Assembly (NCBI GenBank): GCA_022605955.1
Contig: JAKCOZ010000011.1
Span: forward strand, 5,647,990-5,711,989
Source: Rallus limicola
Lineage: Eukaryota; Chordata; Aves; Gruiformes; Rallidae
DNA: 64,000 nucleotides
Direction: 5' to 3'
Shown: positions 23,654 through 34,573 of the stretch, in pieces
Position numbering within the stretch: the first letter of the stretch is position 1
Layout: the number at the start of each line of letters is the position of its first letter
Notes under the pieces: generated by a model
Databases searched by the model: none
What the model was told of the DNA's origin: nothing
The model's input: the letters and a program-made list of their open reading frames with translations, nothing else
Made by a program: the position numbers and the translations under genes

Positions 23654-23785
23654 AATCATAGAATCATAGAATGGTCTGGGTCTAGAATCATAGAATGGTC
23701 TCCATGGATCATAGAGTTCCAACCCCCCTGCCATAGGCAGGCCATCAACCTCCAGGCCTGCATCTACACAAGGTTGCCCACTGTC
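23654..23785 (-). mobile_element. CR1 3' end, antisense, duplicated tail
   Basis: The reverse complement of a CR1 3' UTR: 'catagagttccaacccccct', 'gccataggcaggcc', 'ctccaggcctgcatctacac', 'aaggttgccca'. It belongs to the subfamily of the 10.9 and 24.9 kb copies, because the reversed diagnostic string differs at one base. The tail end is unusual: the 18-mer 'agaatcatagaatggtct' occurs twice, at 23660 and 23684. That suggests a duplication of the 3' terminus or two tails joined. Confidence 0.9.
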
Positions 23786-24930
23786 AATACTCTTAAATTC
23801 TTATACTCTAAAGGAGAGGACATCAGTACCTGATTTTCATTTCACAAACTGGAGCTTCCCCATGAAATAGAGGCAGAATCATAAAAGTCCATTTGTTGCA
23901 TGGACCTGAACCCTGAATGTGTGAACAGTGGCTCAGACAACCATGAGCCTAGGTATTACTTCAGACCTCCAAATGATCATTGATTGCATAGCTCAGAAGT
24001 TAACTTTGATAAAAAATACCCATGTAAAATCACGCCAAAAGTTTCTTGCTTGCCTTTTATAGTTACTTTATTTTACCCTTTCCTCTTAGTTTTGTGTTCT
24101 GCATTAGGTGCTTCTTGTGGAGAATGGGGCCACTTCACAGGGATGAAAACAGCAGGTAAATGCATCTGTGTTGGTCTGACTACCACACTGCAGCCTTACT
24201 GTGTTAGAAGGTAAGCTTTTTCAATGAAATGTCAAAAGATACCAAATCATGAGCAACACCGGCCTCCTTGTAGCTCTGAAGGAAGGAAATAATCCATCTC
24301 AAGATGCATTGAGCCTATGTCAAGTTTCTTTGGAGCTAGTAAACCAAGCAAGAATAATAAACAAGTGAAAGCTGACAGGGGTTGGAAGGAACCTGGTGTG
24401 TATAACAGGAATTCAGCTTTGCTGCCACCAGCATTTCAGCAGGCCTTCCCATGGCAGACTTACTCTAGTGTCTTCTCAGTTCAGCAAAGTTTAATCAATC
24501 TTCCAAAATCTGTAAAGATCCAATTTTTGAAAGAAGTTTCAACACAACTTAACACACACCTCTCTGACACTACAAAGAACTGCATAGATTTTAAAGTTTA
24601 AATTTTTCTTTTCCCATCCTGAGCAAATCAAGATGCTCCACCAAATCAGAGCACCAGTTCTCTAGGGCATGTCTTTCACTGAAGCTGAGACTCCTTGCTG
24701 GAGAATGGGACCAAACCTTGCTTAAGGACAGTGTTGCTGAGTTAGCAGTAGATGAGCTATGTTCCTTTGGGACCACTGTAGCTGGAGGACAGCACTGAGC
24801 CATATGCTGTGGAGATATTTGATTTACAGCTTCCCCCGGTGTTAGATGCAGATGTGAGCCGTGTATTTGTATTAGTCAAAACTCCACCAGCATTTCATAA
24901 ACACTCAGACATGATTCTTCCAAGAGCCTA
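23786..24930. other. Unique non-coding DNA
   Basis: No element recognised. A 15-base phrase 'ggttggaaggaacct' near 24379 resembles a CR1 end but stands alone. Confidence 0.5.
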
Positions 24931-25205
24931 AGATGTTGAAGCTAAAGGAGGGAAGGTTCAGATTAGATATTAGGGGGAAGTTCTTTACAGAGAGAGTGGT
25001 GAGGGTCTGGAACAGGCTGCCCAGAGAGGGGGTGGGTGCCATGTCCCTAGGGGTGTTCAAGGCCAGGTTGGATTGGTCCCTGGGCAACCTTGTGTAGATC
25101 CAGGCCTGGAGGTTGGTATCCCTGCCTGTGGCAGGGAGGTTGAAGCTCTATGATCCGTGGGGTCCCTCCACACATTCTATGATTCTGTGATTCTATAGTT
25201 CTATG
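24931..25205 (+). mobile_element. CR1 LINE, 3' end, sense
   Basis: A clean 5'-truncated copy: 'gttgaagctaaaggagggaa', 'agattagatattagggggaa', 'gttctttacagagagagtgg', 'aacaggctgcccagagaggg', then the diagnostic 'gtgtagatccaggcctggag' and the tail 'attctatgattctgtgattc'. It is close to the 10.9 kb copy and probably from the same burst. The antisense frames here (24905-25298) are only its complement. ORF2 is reduced to its last 60 or so codons. Confidence 0.95.
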
Positions 25206-25950
25206 TTCATTGTGATTAGTAGCTAAATGTCTACTAGATGGTGTTCGAGACAATGAGGAAGTACAGGAGATGAAATGCTTAGACATACACAAACACATTA
25301 ATTTAACCTTTTCGTTGCAAACCTGAGAAGCTCAATTGGTTATAAGCATCACATTAGGGGATGGGTAAACTGAGGCATGGAACAGTGATTTGTCTTGCTG
25401 GTGCTGCTCAAAAGGTTGGACCTGAACAACAATATGCTTTGCAGTTGATCATTGCTGCCTGGCTCCAGAAACTATAACAAGGAAGATACATTTTGCCAGC
25501 AGTAAATGTCCCAAGAGTGATGAGGTTATTAATGTCAGGTGTCTACTACTCTCCCTGTGTATAGAAGCACTGTCCAGTAACACCAAGGATTATTTTGATA
25601 AGCAGCTGGTCCTGGGCAATATTAGTTTGCGGGAAAGTTTCTTGGATGTAGCAAGTCTTCTCTGTAAGGCCCATTAAATTGCATTTTGCTACATTTACTG
25701 CACGTGGCCAGTTTCCCTCATATGGGCTGACTGTTTATGTTCATTTCTCAGCTGTGTTTATTGGTAAAGTTTCATAGCCTTAATCACAAATGTATAACAT
25801 CCCTAACCAATAGAGAACATCCACCATTTCTAATAACATATGGTCTGACCACTCAATAGTTTGGATGCCATGGTTCATTAATTCTCCACAGGAGTAATAA
25901 ACTTTTGGTATTGTCTTATATTTTAAGCCAATTTATTGTTCCAAAGGGAT
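25206..25950. other. Unique non-coding DNA
   Basis: No gene or repeat recognised. Confidence 0.5.
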
Positions 25951-25978
25951 AAAAAAAAGAAAAAAGAAAAAAGAAAAA
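25951..25978. repeat. A-rich (AAAAAAG)n tract
   Basis: A-runs of 5-8 bases broken by single G residues over 28 bases. Confidence 0.85.
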
Positions 25979-26435
25979 GGACCTGCTATAATATGAGTTT
26001 AAGCAGTCCCTTGCATAGTTTTTCCAGAGCTATGCTGCTGTGTGACAGCAAAATCAAAGCCACAGGACATTTGTCTTGGTTAAATAAATGTCACTCCCAA
26101 TTGATTGAAAGCCTTCAGATGCAAAACTTTAGTTCATCTCTAAGGTCATTCTGATGTGTTTCTTTCCCTCACCCTATATTGGAGAACACTCATCGTTAGC
26201 ATGAGGACATGAAAAAGAACAGCAAACTTAACGACAAGTAAATTTAGAACAAATTTGTTGTTGCCTCACACCAAATGCCTGGGAAACTCCTGCTGTTGGA
26301 AATCAGAGACTCAAAAGGATTGTACAGGAACTTGTGAGCCTCATCAGACTCCTAGGAATATGGGAAGGTTTCTAATGAAAAAGAGCACAGTATTGTTGCC
26401 TGAATTCTTTGTGGTGTTAATACCTGGTTAATTTT
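25979..26435. other. Unique non-coding DNA
   Basis: No gene or repeat recognised. Confidence 0.5.
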
Positions 26436-26854
26436 ATTACTTTCTCAGGAGCAGCTGAGGAAACTGGGGTTGTTTAACCTGAAGAGAAGGAGATTGAGGG
26501 GAAGCCTTATGGCTCTCAATAACTCTGTGAAAGGTGGTTGCAGCCAGGTGGGTGTTGATCTCTTCTCCCAAGTAACAAGTGATAGAACAAGAGGAAATGC
26601 CCTCAAGTTGTGCTAAGGGAATTTTATATTGGGCGTTAGGAAACATTTCTTCACCAAAAGGATTGTCAATCACTGGAACAAATTGCCCATGGAAGCAGTT
26701 GAGTAGCCATCCCTAGAGGGGATGTCATAAAAGACATGTACATAGGGTGCCTAGGGCCAGGGTTTAGTGGTGGACTTGGCAGTGGTGGATTAACAGTTGG
26801 ACTTGGTGATCTTAAAGATCCTTTCCTACCTAAATGATTTTATGATTCTATGAT
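26436..26854 (+). mobile_element. CR1 LINE, 3' end, sense, diverged
   Basis: An older CR1: 'gaggaaactggggttgttta', 'gaagagaaggagattgaggg', 'caagtaacaagtgatagaac', 'aagaggaaatgccctcaagt', 'cattaggaaa'-type segment at 26634-26650, 'ttggacttggtgatcttaaa', and the tail 'gattttatgattctatgata'. Its wording matches the 7.3 kb subfamily. In-frame stops (for example 'tgctaaggg' near 26610) break ORF2. No catalytic domain remains. Confidence 0.93.
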
Positions 26855-27458
26855 ATATTAGTTTTCTAATCATGGTCCTGCATTTTGTCAAGTTTAAGGA
26901 GGTATTACATGCCACAGCAATTATTGCATAGCCAACAAGGTATAAGAGAGAGAGGTTTATATCTTCCTCTGAAACTTGAACCACCACCTGAATAGCCAAC
27001 CTGATCAACTGGCAGTGGAACTGTTTGGTACTTTGGCCCATTTGATTCATTGTTGCCTTTTGCTGTTGCTTCTCACCCTCCCAGGATATCTCCCACCATA
27101 AACCCAATAGTACAGTCTCCTTTGCAAATACATTAATGTGGGGAAGTTGACTCAATCACAGATCGAGAAGAGGAGGTGTCATGTGGGCTGCAGACCATAC
27201 TTTCAGGTCAGCCCACAAGATATGCAGGTCTGCAGTCGCACTATCCTTAAAGAGAGAATACTGTTGCTTGGGTTTTCTAAATGAATACCTGGAATCTAAG
27301 GTGCCAATAGAAGTGTGGTGATGGACAATGACATCTAGTGGCTCTAGCCCACTGGAGATTTTAACTGACTCCAGGTTGTAGTGTTTCTGTGCTGGGTTTT
27401 GTTTGCTAAAATACCCATTTGTGCTGCCACTGGTGGTAGCAGCAGTAGTAGTATTCAA
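26855..27458 (-). other. Antisense open stretch with one stop; origin unknown
   Basis: On the minus strand, a frame of 100 codons (27458 to 27156) ends in one stop and continues in the same frame, from a Met codon directly after it, for 109 more codons to 26826. The last 29 bases lie in the CR1 tail. Around 210 codons with a single stop is more than expected here by chance. I recognise no domain. It could be a broken retroelement or processed-gene remnant, or simply chance. No product is assigned. Confidence 0.25.
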
Positions 27459-27684
27459 ACAAGTTGCCTATAACCAACACAATTTTTAGACCTGATGAGG
27501 GTAAGGTTAGCTAGAAAGGGAGCTATAGGATGGTAGCAGGTTCATAACGATGCTCAGTCATTTATTTTCCCCAAGAAAAATTTAATAGTCATTCATAGCA
27601 GTTGTTAGGGATAGGCAATGGTCAGGGCTGTTAACTGTAGATCTCCCAGCTACAGAGGTGGTTTTTCCCATTACAAGTTTTCTC
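27459..27684. other. Unique non-coding DNA
   Basis: No element recognised. Confidence 0.5.
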
Positions 27685-27698
27685 TTTTTTTTTTTTTT
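27685..27698. repeat. T14 homopolymer
   Basis: An uninterrupted run of about 14 T, followed by a short GAA run (about 27709-27720). Confidence 0.9.
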
Positions 27699-28984
27699 CT
27701 TAACAATGAAGAAGAAGAAGCTAGCAAAATTGAAGCCTGTTTGCTCTTCAGACTTCTATTGGCATTGCTAAACAGAATGCAAACCACCCAAATGAGAGCA
27801 GACCAGAACCAAAAATAATAAAAGCTGAGGAGAGTAATATTTTACTTCAAAGTCTGTTGTCCAGGCCTAACTGATACTTCTGAATAAGCCATATGTCTGT
27901 CTTAACAACTGTTAACTGTTCTTGGCTGAAAGCCAACTTTGCCAACTTCATTCACTTAATTCCTCTAACTTTCTGTCCCTTCTGGCCAGAAAAAAAGCTA
28001 TTTTCTGCCCTTGAGAGGTGTGGATCAGATGACGTTTGTGGCTATGTCTAGGCTGCAGGATTTCAGTGAGTGCCCTAGCCTCCTCTGAACTCTATCTGCA
28101 CAAAATCTTTTATCAAAGCAAGACCTCAAATCCCCTCATTTCCCCTCTCATGTCAAAGTTGCATTAAAGAGGAAACCTGGGCGCATGGCCAAAGAGCATG
28201 AGACACTGCCCCCAAGGCCTGAGCCCACCGTGACCCATTTCTTCTACTACATGGTGTGGATGGGAATAACCCCTAGACATGAAGGCCAGCAGGCATGGCA
28301 TGACCTGCATATAGTATGATCTTTCATTCTTCAGAATGAGATGGCTGGGTGCATCCTGCCTGCCTGGCATGGTGCCTGAAAGGTCCCAGTTACCAAGCCA
28401 TACAGGGATGCTATCTGGACACTGTAATTTGTCTCCAACCAAAAGCATGGCAGGGTGAGTTATGGCAGTGCAATGATTGAAATGATCTCATTTCCAGGTA
28501 CCATTTAGCTGGATGATGCAAATGTACTCTTGGGGTACCAGGCTGTGTAGTCTGTGGTGGGAATCACCCAGCCTACATTCTCCATATTGCCCTGAGAGTG
28601 AATACAAATCAAAGCAAATCATTTATGTGGAAAACCTTACTTGAGGAAAGGGAATTTTGCAAAAGTGATGGAGTTCCTTTTTATTGCACTATTTATAGGA
28701 GCCCTGATGGAGATAAAGCAGAAGAGGCAATTTTCAGGGTATGTGTGCTCAGTGCTTGAAAGTTGGATGCCTGTGAAATGAGTAGGTTGTGGCCTCCATA
28801 AACTGAAACACTCAAGATGACCCTTGAAAACCCTAACTATTGATGGTTGATAACAAAGCATGCCTCTGAACTTTTAAGAGTTTTCAAATACAGAATGAAT
28901 GGCTAGGCTAGTGATAATGCAATTACATGTCAATCTGTAACAGGCTAAGAAGCTATTCCACACAGAAAGAAAGAGAAAAATGGG
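27699..28984. other. Unique non-coding DNA
   Basis: No recognised repeat. The antisense frames at 28164-28448 and 28637-28861 have no known domain. Confidence 0.5.
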
Positions 28985-29030
28985 AAATAATAACAATCAT
29001 GACAATAATAAAATAACAATAATAATAATT
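28985..29030. repeat. Imperfect (AAT)n microsatellite
   Basis: Interrupted AAT/AAC units over about 46 bases. Confidence 0.75.
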
Positions 29031-29400
29031 TTGTAACTAAATTCTAAGGCAAGTGAGAAAAGTTAAGGTTAAAGCTCTGAGAAAAATAGTATGGTATTTC
29101 AAATTCCTACACAGATTGGCATAACTATTTGGTAGTATTGCATCACTCTAGAACTTGTTGATCCCTGAAATGAGTGTTTCTAGATATGAACATATTTTGA
29201 TTTGTCTTATGGCTCTTCTATAACTGGTGCATGGTGAACCATAGTGTGGAAATGTCAACCTTTCTACTCTAAGTCACTGATCTATGTCCATATGGTGGCT
29301 ATATATATTGAATCCCTGTAATATTTGACTCATCCTCTTGGCCAGTGAGAAAAAGTAGATAATGTGTGTTGCTTGTTCACATAAACATTCAAGCCTTTAA
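29031..29400. other. Unique AT-rich DNA
   Basis: No gene or repeat recognised. Confidence 0.5.
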
Positions 29401-29640
29401 AAATATCTCTCTGACCTTCTTCAACTCTGCCTCAATAACTTCCTGTGGCAGGGAATTCCTTAGGGTGATTATATGCTTTAAACAGAAGTATTTCCTCAGA
29501 TCCATTTTAACTTCGTTGCCTGTGAAGTTGACCCAGCAATCCCCTTTGTTTTTTACTTTTGGGGTTGGATACAGTGAAACTTCTGGATGATTTGTCTACA
29601 AACCAGTCATTATTTTGTAATCCATCATTATTTTTATATA
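29401..29640 (-). repeat. Ancient amniote LINE-like relic, antisense
   Basis: The plus strand follows the order 'ctgcctcaataacttcctgt', 'ggcagggaattccttagg', 'cagaagtatttcctcagatc', 'gttgcctgtgaag', 'cattattttgtaatcc'. I recognise this as a diverged form of an old interspersed repeat spread through reptile, bird and mammal genomes (the type 'ggcagtgaattccacag...gaagtatttcctttt'). It resembles the antisense 3' part of an old LINE. Orientation and family name are tentative, and no alignment was possible. Confidence 0.5.
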
Positions 29641-29672
29641 CTATACACTCACACTATATACACACACACACA
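29641..29672. repeat. TA/CA dinucleotide tract
   Basis: A mixed tract ending in (CA)6-7 at about 29660-29672. Confidence 0.8.
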
Positions 29673-30133
29673 AAGCCGAAACACATAACAATGACTCATT
29701 TATGTAAACAGTAACAATCTAGAAGTCTTTCTGGAATATTCAGTCACTTACATGAAGAAAAGAAAGAAAACCCAAGAAAATGACCTGGAAACATTAGCTG
29801 CACCCAGTATACATGGTAAATGGAACAAAAAGATGTCTTTTCCCTCTTTTTTTTTCCCCTTTAGACTGAAAATATAATTATCTGGGGGCTCATGTCTTAC
29901 ACCAAGAGAACTATCCATTACTGGGTTACTGGTGACTTACCCAGAGCCATCTCCAGTGAGGGGACAATGGCTGGTGCTGGAGCACACCAAGATCCACAGC
30001 TTCTTGATAAGTCTGAGTAGCTTTTCCACTCCAGAACTTTTGAACCACTCCAGCTTCAAGTTAATCCCACCACACTAGTGGTGGTTGAAAATCATAGACT
30101 TCAGGTCATGGTATTTTCATGTCAAGATGGCCA
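29673..30133. other. Unique non-coding DNA
   Basis: No element recognised, apart from a T-run near 29850. Confidence 0.5.
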
Positions 30134-30230
30134 AATGGGTTAATACATTTGCTCAAAGCTATTGTGATCTCAGCAGTGGAGTCACAGAGCTGAAGAGCCC
30201 CACCTCCCAGTCTGCATTCTAACCCTGGTT
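30134..30230 (-). repeat. MIR-like SINE fragment
   Basis: Plus strand 'ggttaatacatttgctcaaa', 'gcagtggagtcacagagctg', 'cccacctcccagtctgcatt', 'ctaaccctgg'. This follows the MIR-type reverse order (ggttaagtgacttgctcaag, gtcacacagc, agctgg...accc, ctgactcccagtc, gctctaacc). Diverged. Confidence 0.52.
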
Positions 30231-31117
30231 AATAATTGCTTGCATGATGAATTTTACTTCTGCAGGTACTGTAGAAGTCAGTAGTTGGGTGAGAGGGTGT
30301 GAAGAGTGGGAGATGGATCAGGAGATAGATGGGAGAAGATCTGTGTGAAGAGAGTCCTGCTTTAGCTTTACTAAAGCTTTTAGCTTAGTCAAGACCATTG
30401 GGTCTCCTTAAGGGAAACATTGAAATCTACTGAGGAAATAGAAATTTTGAAACAGGAACATCGGACTTCCTCATCAGGAAACATAAAATCACAGCCTTCC
30501 ATGAGGCCACTCTGGAGGATCCAGAATGCTGGAGAGGACTGATCCATTGTACCAAGGAGAAACAGTAAACACACATTTATATAAATCGAATGGGCTTTTA
30601 CATTGCCTGTTTTTCAGTAAAGGACTTCTACCTCCCAATTCACCCTTCTTGAAAAAAAATGTCTATCATCCTAAATCAGGGATCTCAAAAGGCTTAGCAA
30701 CTGGGAAGTCTTTCTTTGCAGTCTCTTCCAAGCTAGTCCCAAAAGACTTGTGTTTGAAAAAACAGAACATTTACAGAAAAAAAAATTAGTATTTTTAGCC
30801 TCATTCAGTAGCTCAGCCAAACAAGAACCCATCGGTTTTCTGAAGACCTCAGAGCTTCAGGATCAGCCTTGTGTCAACCCTTGGGATGTGGAAGCTTCCC
30901 AAAGGCCACCATACCATACTTGCCATCAGTGTATATGTGTTTAATCAGGCTCTTGACAGGTAAAGACTGTGAAAAGAGGACAGTTTGTTCTCCCAAGCTG
31001 TTCACTCTCTAAGCCCCCTGTTTATTTTGGAAGTGAATGAATAACATTGTGCTGGGAAAGGAAATTAAAAAAGCAGGGTTGTAATTTACAGTAGAGAAAA
31101 GAACAGATTTAGGGCCC
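30231..31117. other. Unique non-coding DNA
   Basis: No gene or repeat recognised. Frames at 30526-30789 and 30750-30944 lack domains. Confidence 0.5.
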
Positions 31118-31137
31118 TTTTTTTTTTTTTTTTTTTT
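31118..31137. repeat. T20 homopolymer
   Basis: Twenty consecutive T. It faces an A-rich tract about 175 bases downstream. Confidence 0.9.
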
Positions 31138-31311
31138 AAACCTTCCTTCTCCCTCCTCCTTCCCCCCTCTTTTCACTGCTCTAGTTCCAAACATCCAAAC
31201 GTGCTACAGCTGAAAAAGAGGACCTCAAGTCTTCCTTACTGCTGGCAACAACAAGTGAGTTACAATTGCCAGTCTCTGTATTCTTGCCAAGAGAACAAAC
31301 TGCTTCAAGGC
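31138..31311. other. Unique spacer between T20 and A-rich tract
   Basis: No element recognised between the two homopolymeric arms. Confidence 0.5.
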
Positions 31312-31361
31312 AAAAGAAGAAAAAAAAAAAAAGAAAAAAAAAAGAGAAAAAAAAAAAAGGG
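31312..31361. repeat. A-rich tract
   Basis: A-runs of up to 13 bases broken by single G residues over about 50 bases. Together with the upstream T20 it forms a long A/T inverted pair. Open frames crossing it (Lys-rich on plus, Phe-rich on minus) are low-complexity artefacts. Confidence 0.85.
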
Positions 31362-31891
31362 AAGTTTATCAAAACCAAATGCCACTGGAAATCCTAACGC
31401 TGTAGAGCCCAATTCAAGATGTACATTGAAACCTATCCCCAGCCATTTAAGGAAAAAGAAGAAAATGGATTCTTTAATAGAATATTTAAAATATAACAAT
31501 TGCTTTGGAGTGAGGAATTCTACTCTCTCTGTTTCTTATAAAAGCTCTAATTTTTTTTTTTCTTCATCTCTAAGTAAACTCCCAGCAGTTTTCTTTGAAA
31601 GTGGATCCTAGGCAGGCACCTCTTTTCCAAAGCGCTCAACATTGTTCTAATGAGATGTGATAGGTGGTTTGGAGTAGGAGCTGGTCCAAGCAGTGGAGGT
31701 ATTGCTTTATTGTGTGTTTGTTTTTCTTATAAAATTCAGTGATCTGGCTACTCTTCATTTTCACTTTAATGCTTCATATTATTTTGTTTCTAACTGTCCC
31801 CTGGATCCAAATCAGATCCAGCTTCCTTCCTCCTTCCAAGCATTTACTGCATAGTTGAAGAAGGGTAAATTCAAGGCCTTTAAGTTTAGAG
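31362..31891. other. Unique non-coding DNA
   Basis: A T-run lies near 31551-31562. No gene or repeat recognised. Confidence 0.5.
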
Positions 31892-32040
31892 TAGTCACAG
31901 TTCTTAAGGCCAAAGGGACCATCTAGTTTGACTTTTGGACACCGCAGTCCATAGACTTTCATGCAGTGGTTTGTGCATTTTATGCAGGAGCTAAACACCC
32001 TTTTCTGGGAAACCACCAAGTCCTGCAGGAGCCATCTCAA
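31892..32040 (-). repeat. Ancient CR1/L3-type 3' end, antisense
   Basis: The plus strand reads 'cagttcttaaggccaaaggg', 'accatctagtttgacttttg', 'cagtccatagactttcatgc'. This resembles the old amniote CR1 3' end in reverse (ttcaaggccagaagggacca, ...tctagtctgacctcctg, ...caggccatagaacttcaccc). It is clearly older than the octamer-tailed copies. Edges and family are approximate. Confidence 0.5.
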
Positions 32041-33217
32041 CCTTGAGCGTATAGACCGAACGGCAAGTCTTACCCCTCAAAGTTATGCTGAGTTTTTGAT
32101 TACAACATTTGCAAGACCCAGTTCAAGACATTCAAGCTGGTAATAACTTCAAAAGATACTCTATCATGTGCTGTCTTTGTCCCAAGCTGTACCTGCAGAC
32201 TACAGTTTAAGCTGTGGTTCCTAAGTTTTATCTGAGCAAAGAAATACCTGAGCTGGCCTGCTAACCCAAGTGTCCATAGTCAAATGTCATCTGAGAGGCA
32301 AGTGGCGTTGGCTCACAGGGATGTAGCAACCATCAGTAAATACTACCTTTGAGCTAAGACCAGAGTCTGCAGCCAAACCCACTGACAGAAATATCCCAAA
32401 ACAGTGGGCAGAGGTAGAAACTGCACACACTCAGATTCTAGTTTCAGATGAGAAATGGGTAAGTTTCTAGTGCCTGTCTACATGAAAGCCTTTCCCACCT
32501 TACTACTCCTGCTTGTAGGGAGGACCATGTAATTGCCATTCAACCTCAGCCAACAAATTCTTTTTGCTGGGTGTTTTTGTTAATTGCACAAGAGGAAGAA
32601 TCACTATTTCACTTCTTCAAATGATGCTCACTATCCATGTGACCTCTTTCTTCAACGTGTGACCTTACTTGCCCTTCTGTTATCTAGTTAATGCTAATTG
32701 AATATCAAATAATCTATTTCAAAACCTCTTTGACAGATGTCCAACCCTTTGCCACACAAGTGTGGCTCCCCAGAGCATGTGTTCGGCTCCCCAAACTGCA
32801 ACACAACGAACCTATTGCAATGTTTTCCTGCATCACCCAACCATGTGGCCATGGTGAAGAGAATGCACTTTAGACCTGGTGAGCATCAGAGGAAATAAGA
32901 GGTTCTGGATGCAATTTTGGGACCTTGAAGGTTGACGTGACTTCTGAGGTTTGTTTCCTCCAGCAAAGTGCCTCTGTAATTGTTACTCTGATATTTATAT
33001 TTTCACTCATTAAATCTATGCTCATGTAATAAAATGTGCCATAAATTAAAGGCAGACTAGGAGCTTTTTCATCCATTCTTTGCTCTATGTCTCCCTTGTG
33101 AAGTTGCACTATGGAGGCTTTCCTGGTTCATCAAGCCTTCTGCTCCATTACGACAAAAGAGAAACCGGTGAAATATTCCCTTGTTATTAACTGTTAATGT
33201 CTGAGGGTTGGGTTTGT
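32041..33217. other. Unique non-coding DNA
   Basis: No gene or repeat recognised. Confidence 0.5.
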
Positions 33218-33251
33218 TTTTTTTTTCTTTTCTTCTTTGTTTTTTTTCTTT
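33218..33251. repeat. T-rich low-complexity tract
   Basis: T-runs broken by single C and G residues. It produces a Lys-rich frame on the minus strand (33069-33293) that is not called. Confidence 0.8.
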
Positions 33252-34124
33252 TACACACAGTGCTCTGAAATGGAAATTGAAGCTGCAGCACATTAGCAGC
33301 TGTTAACACATCTCTGTTAGCTTGTCCACCAGCCATGGAGCACAGATCCCTTCTGCTCCGCAGCTGAGGCGGCAACCTCTGTTTCAAATGAAAGCAAAGC
33401 TCAGCTTCAAAGTCCGCACCAGAGCAAAGCTTCCACAGCATCAAAGGTGTGGACAGGCCCTTACCAAGATGCACAGCAGTCTTGACATCCAGATCCCACT
33501 GAGGCTTTCCTTGGAGCTAATCAGGATTTGCATGAAAGCAAGAAATCAAGCGAAAGGCTTGCCAGGATTTAGATGCTGGATTTGAGCTTCACATTATCTT
33601 CCAGCTAAGCACAGATTTCTTCTCTCAAGTCCTGAATGTTTTTCTCCAGATTTATGGAGCTAAGTCGCCTGCACAAACATCCATGTCTGTGGGTTAACCT
33701 CTGCTTCTTTGCTTGCACATGAAGAGCAAGACATGATCCATGTGGAGGTATTGTAAAGGGGTGGCCACCTCTAGGGAACTCACGGAACCAGGAAAAAAAT
33801 ATTAAGCTGACCTTGGTGATATATCAATGAAGTTCTTTTTTAATATGCTCAAACCTAGCCTGAATCCAAGTTCAGGACTGAGCTCTAATCATATTGTTGA
33901 AGCCCTAACTCTGTGCTGCAACAGTTCCCTAGCCAGGTTGTGAAATCCTCAAGTACTTGGGTCAGAGCCCCGTAGGGTAAATTGACTTCTTGTTGTCAGT
34001 TAAAAGAGGAGGTGCAATACAGCTAAGAGGGTCTTGGGATGTTATTGTTAATAATCTCTTGGCTGCTGGCCCTCAGCTGATATCAAGATCCAGGAATGAT
34101 GGAGAGAGAAAAGGGAGACGGTCA
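33252..34124. other. Unique non-coding DNA
   Basis: No element recognised. The 87-codon frame at 33322-33585 has no known domain. Confidence 0.5.
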
Positions 34125-34573
34125 GAGAAAAGGAGATGATCAGAGTGCTGGAGCACCTCTCCTATGAAGACAGGCTGAGAGAGTTGGGCTTGCTCAGCCT
34201 GGAGAAAAGAAGGCTCCAGGGGGACTTTACAGCAACCTTCCAGTACCAAAAAGGACTACTGGAAAACTGGAGGCTGTTTACAAGGGAGATGATAGTGATA
34301 GGCCAAGGGGGAATGGCTTCAAACTGAAAGGAGTTACATTTTTATTAGGTATTAGGAAGAAATTCTTCCCTGTGATGGTGGTGAGGCCTTGGCACAGGGT
34401 GCCCAGAGATGATGTGGCTGCTTCTGGATCCCTGGTAGGGTTTAAGATGAAGTTGGATGGGTGTTTGGGCATCCTGGTCTAGTGGAGGGTGTCCCTGCCC
34501 ATGGCAGAGGGTGGGAACTAGATGATATTTAAGGTCTCTTCTATCCCAAACAGTCTGAGATTCTGTGATTCTG
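34125..34573 (+). mobile_element. CR1 LINE, 3' end, sense
   Basis: About 450 bases of CR1: 'gatgatcagagtgctggagc', frame 34136-34327 ([36 protein letters not shown], broken by a stop at about 34327), then 'ggtattaggaagaaattctt', 'ggtggtgaggccttggcaca', 'gggtgtccctgcccatggca', 'gaactagatgatatttaagg' and the tail 'gattctgtgattctg'. The 'GTGAGGCC(C/T)TGGCACAGGGTGCC' wording is shared with the copies at 39.8 and 60.3 kb, so these three form a subfamily. No catalytic domain remains. Confidence 0.95.

Noticed and set aside
24375..24395. CR1-like phrase 'ggttggaaggaacct'
   Set aside because: Only about 15 bases match, with no tail octamer or other 3'-UTR sequence nearby.
31201..31611. 136-codon plus-strand open frame
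   Set aside because: It includes the A-rich tract (poly-Lys) and has no recognisable domain.
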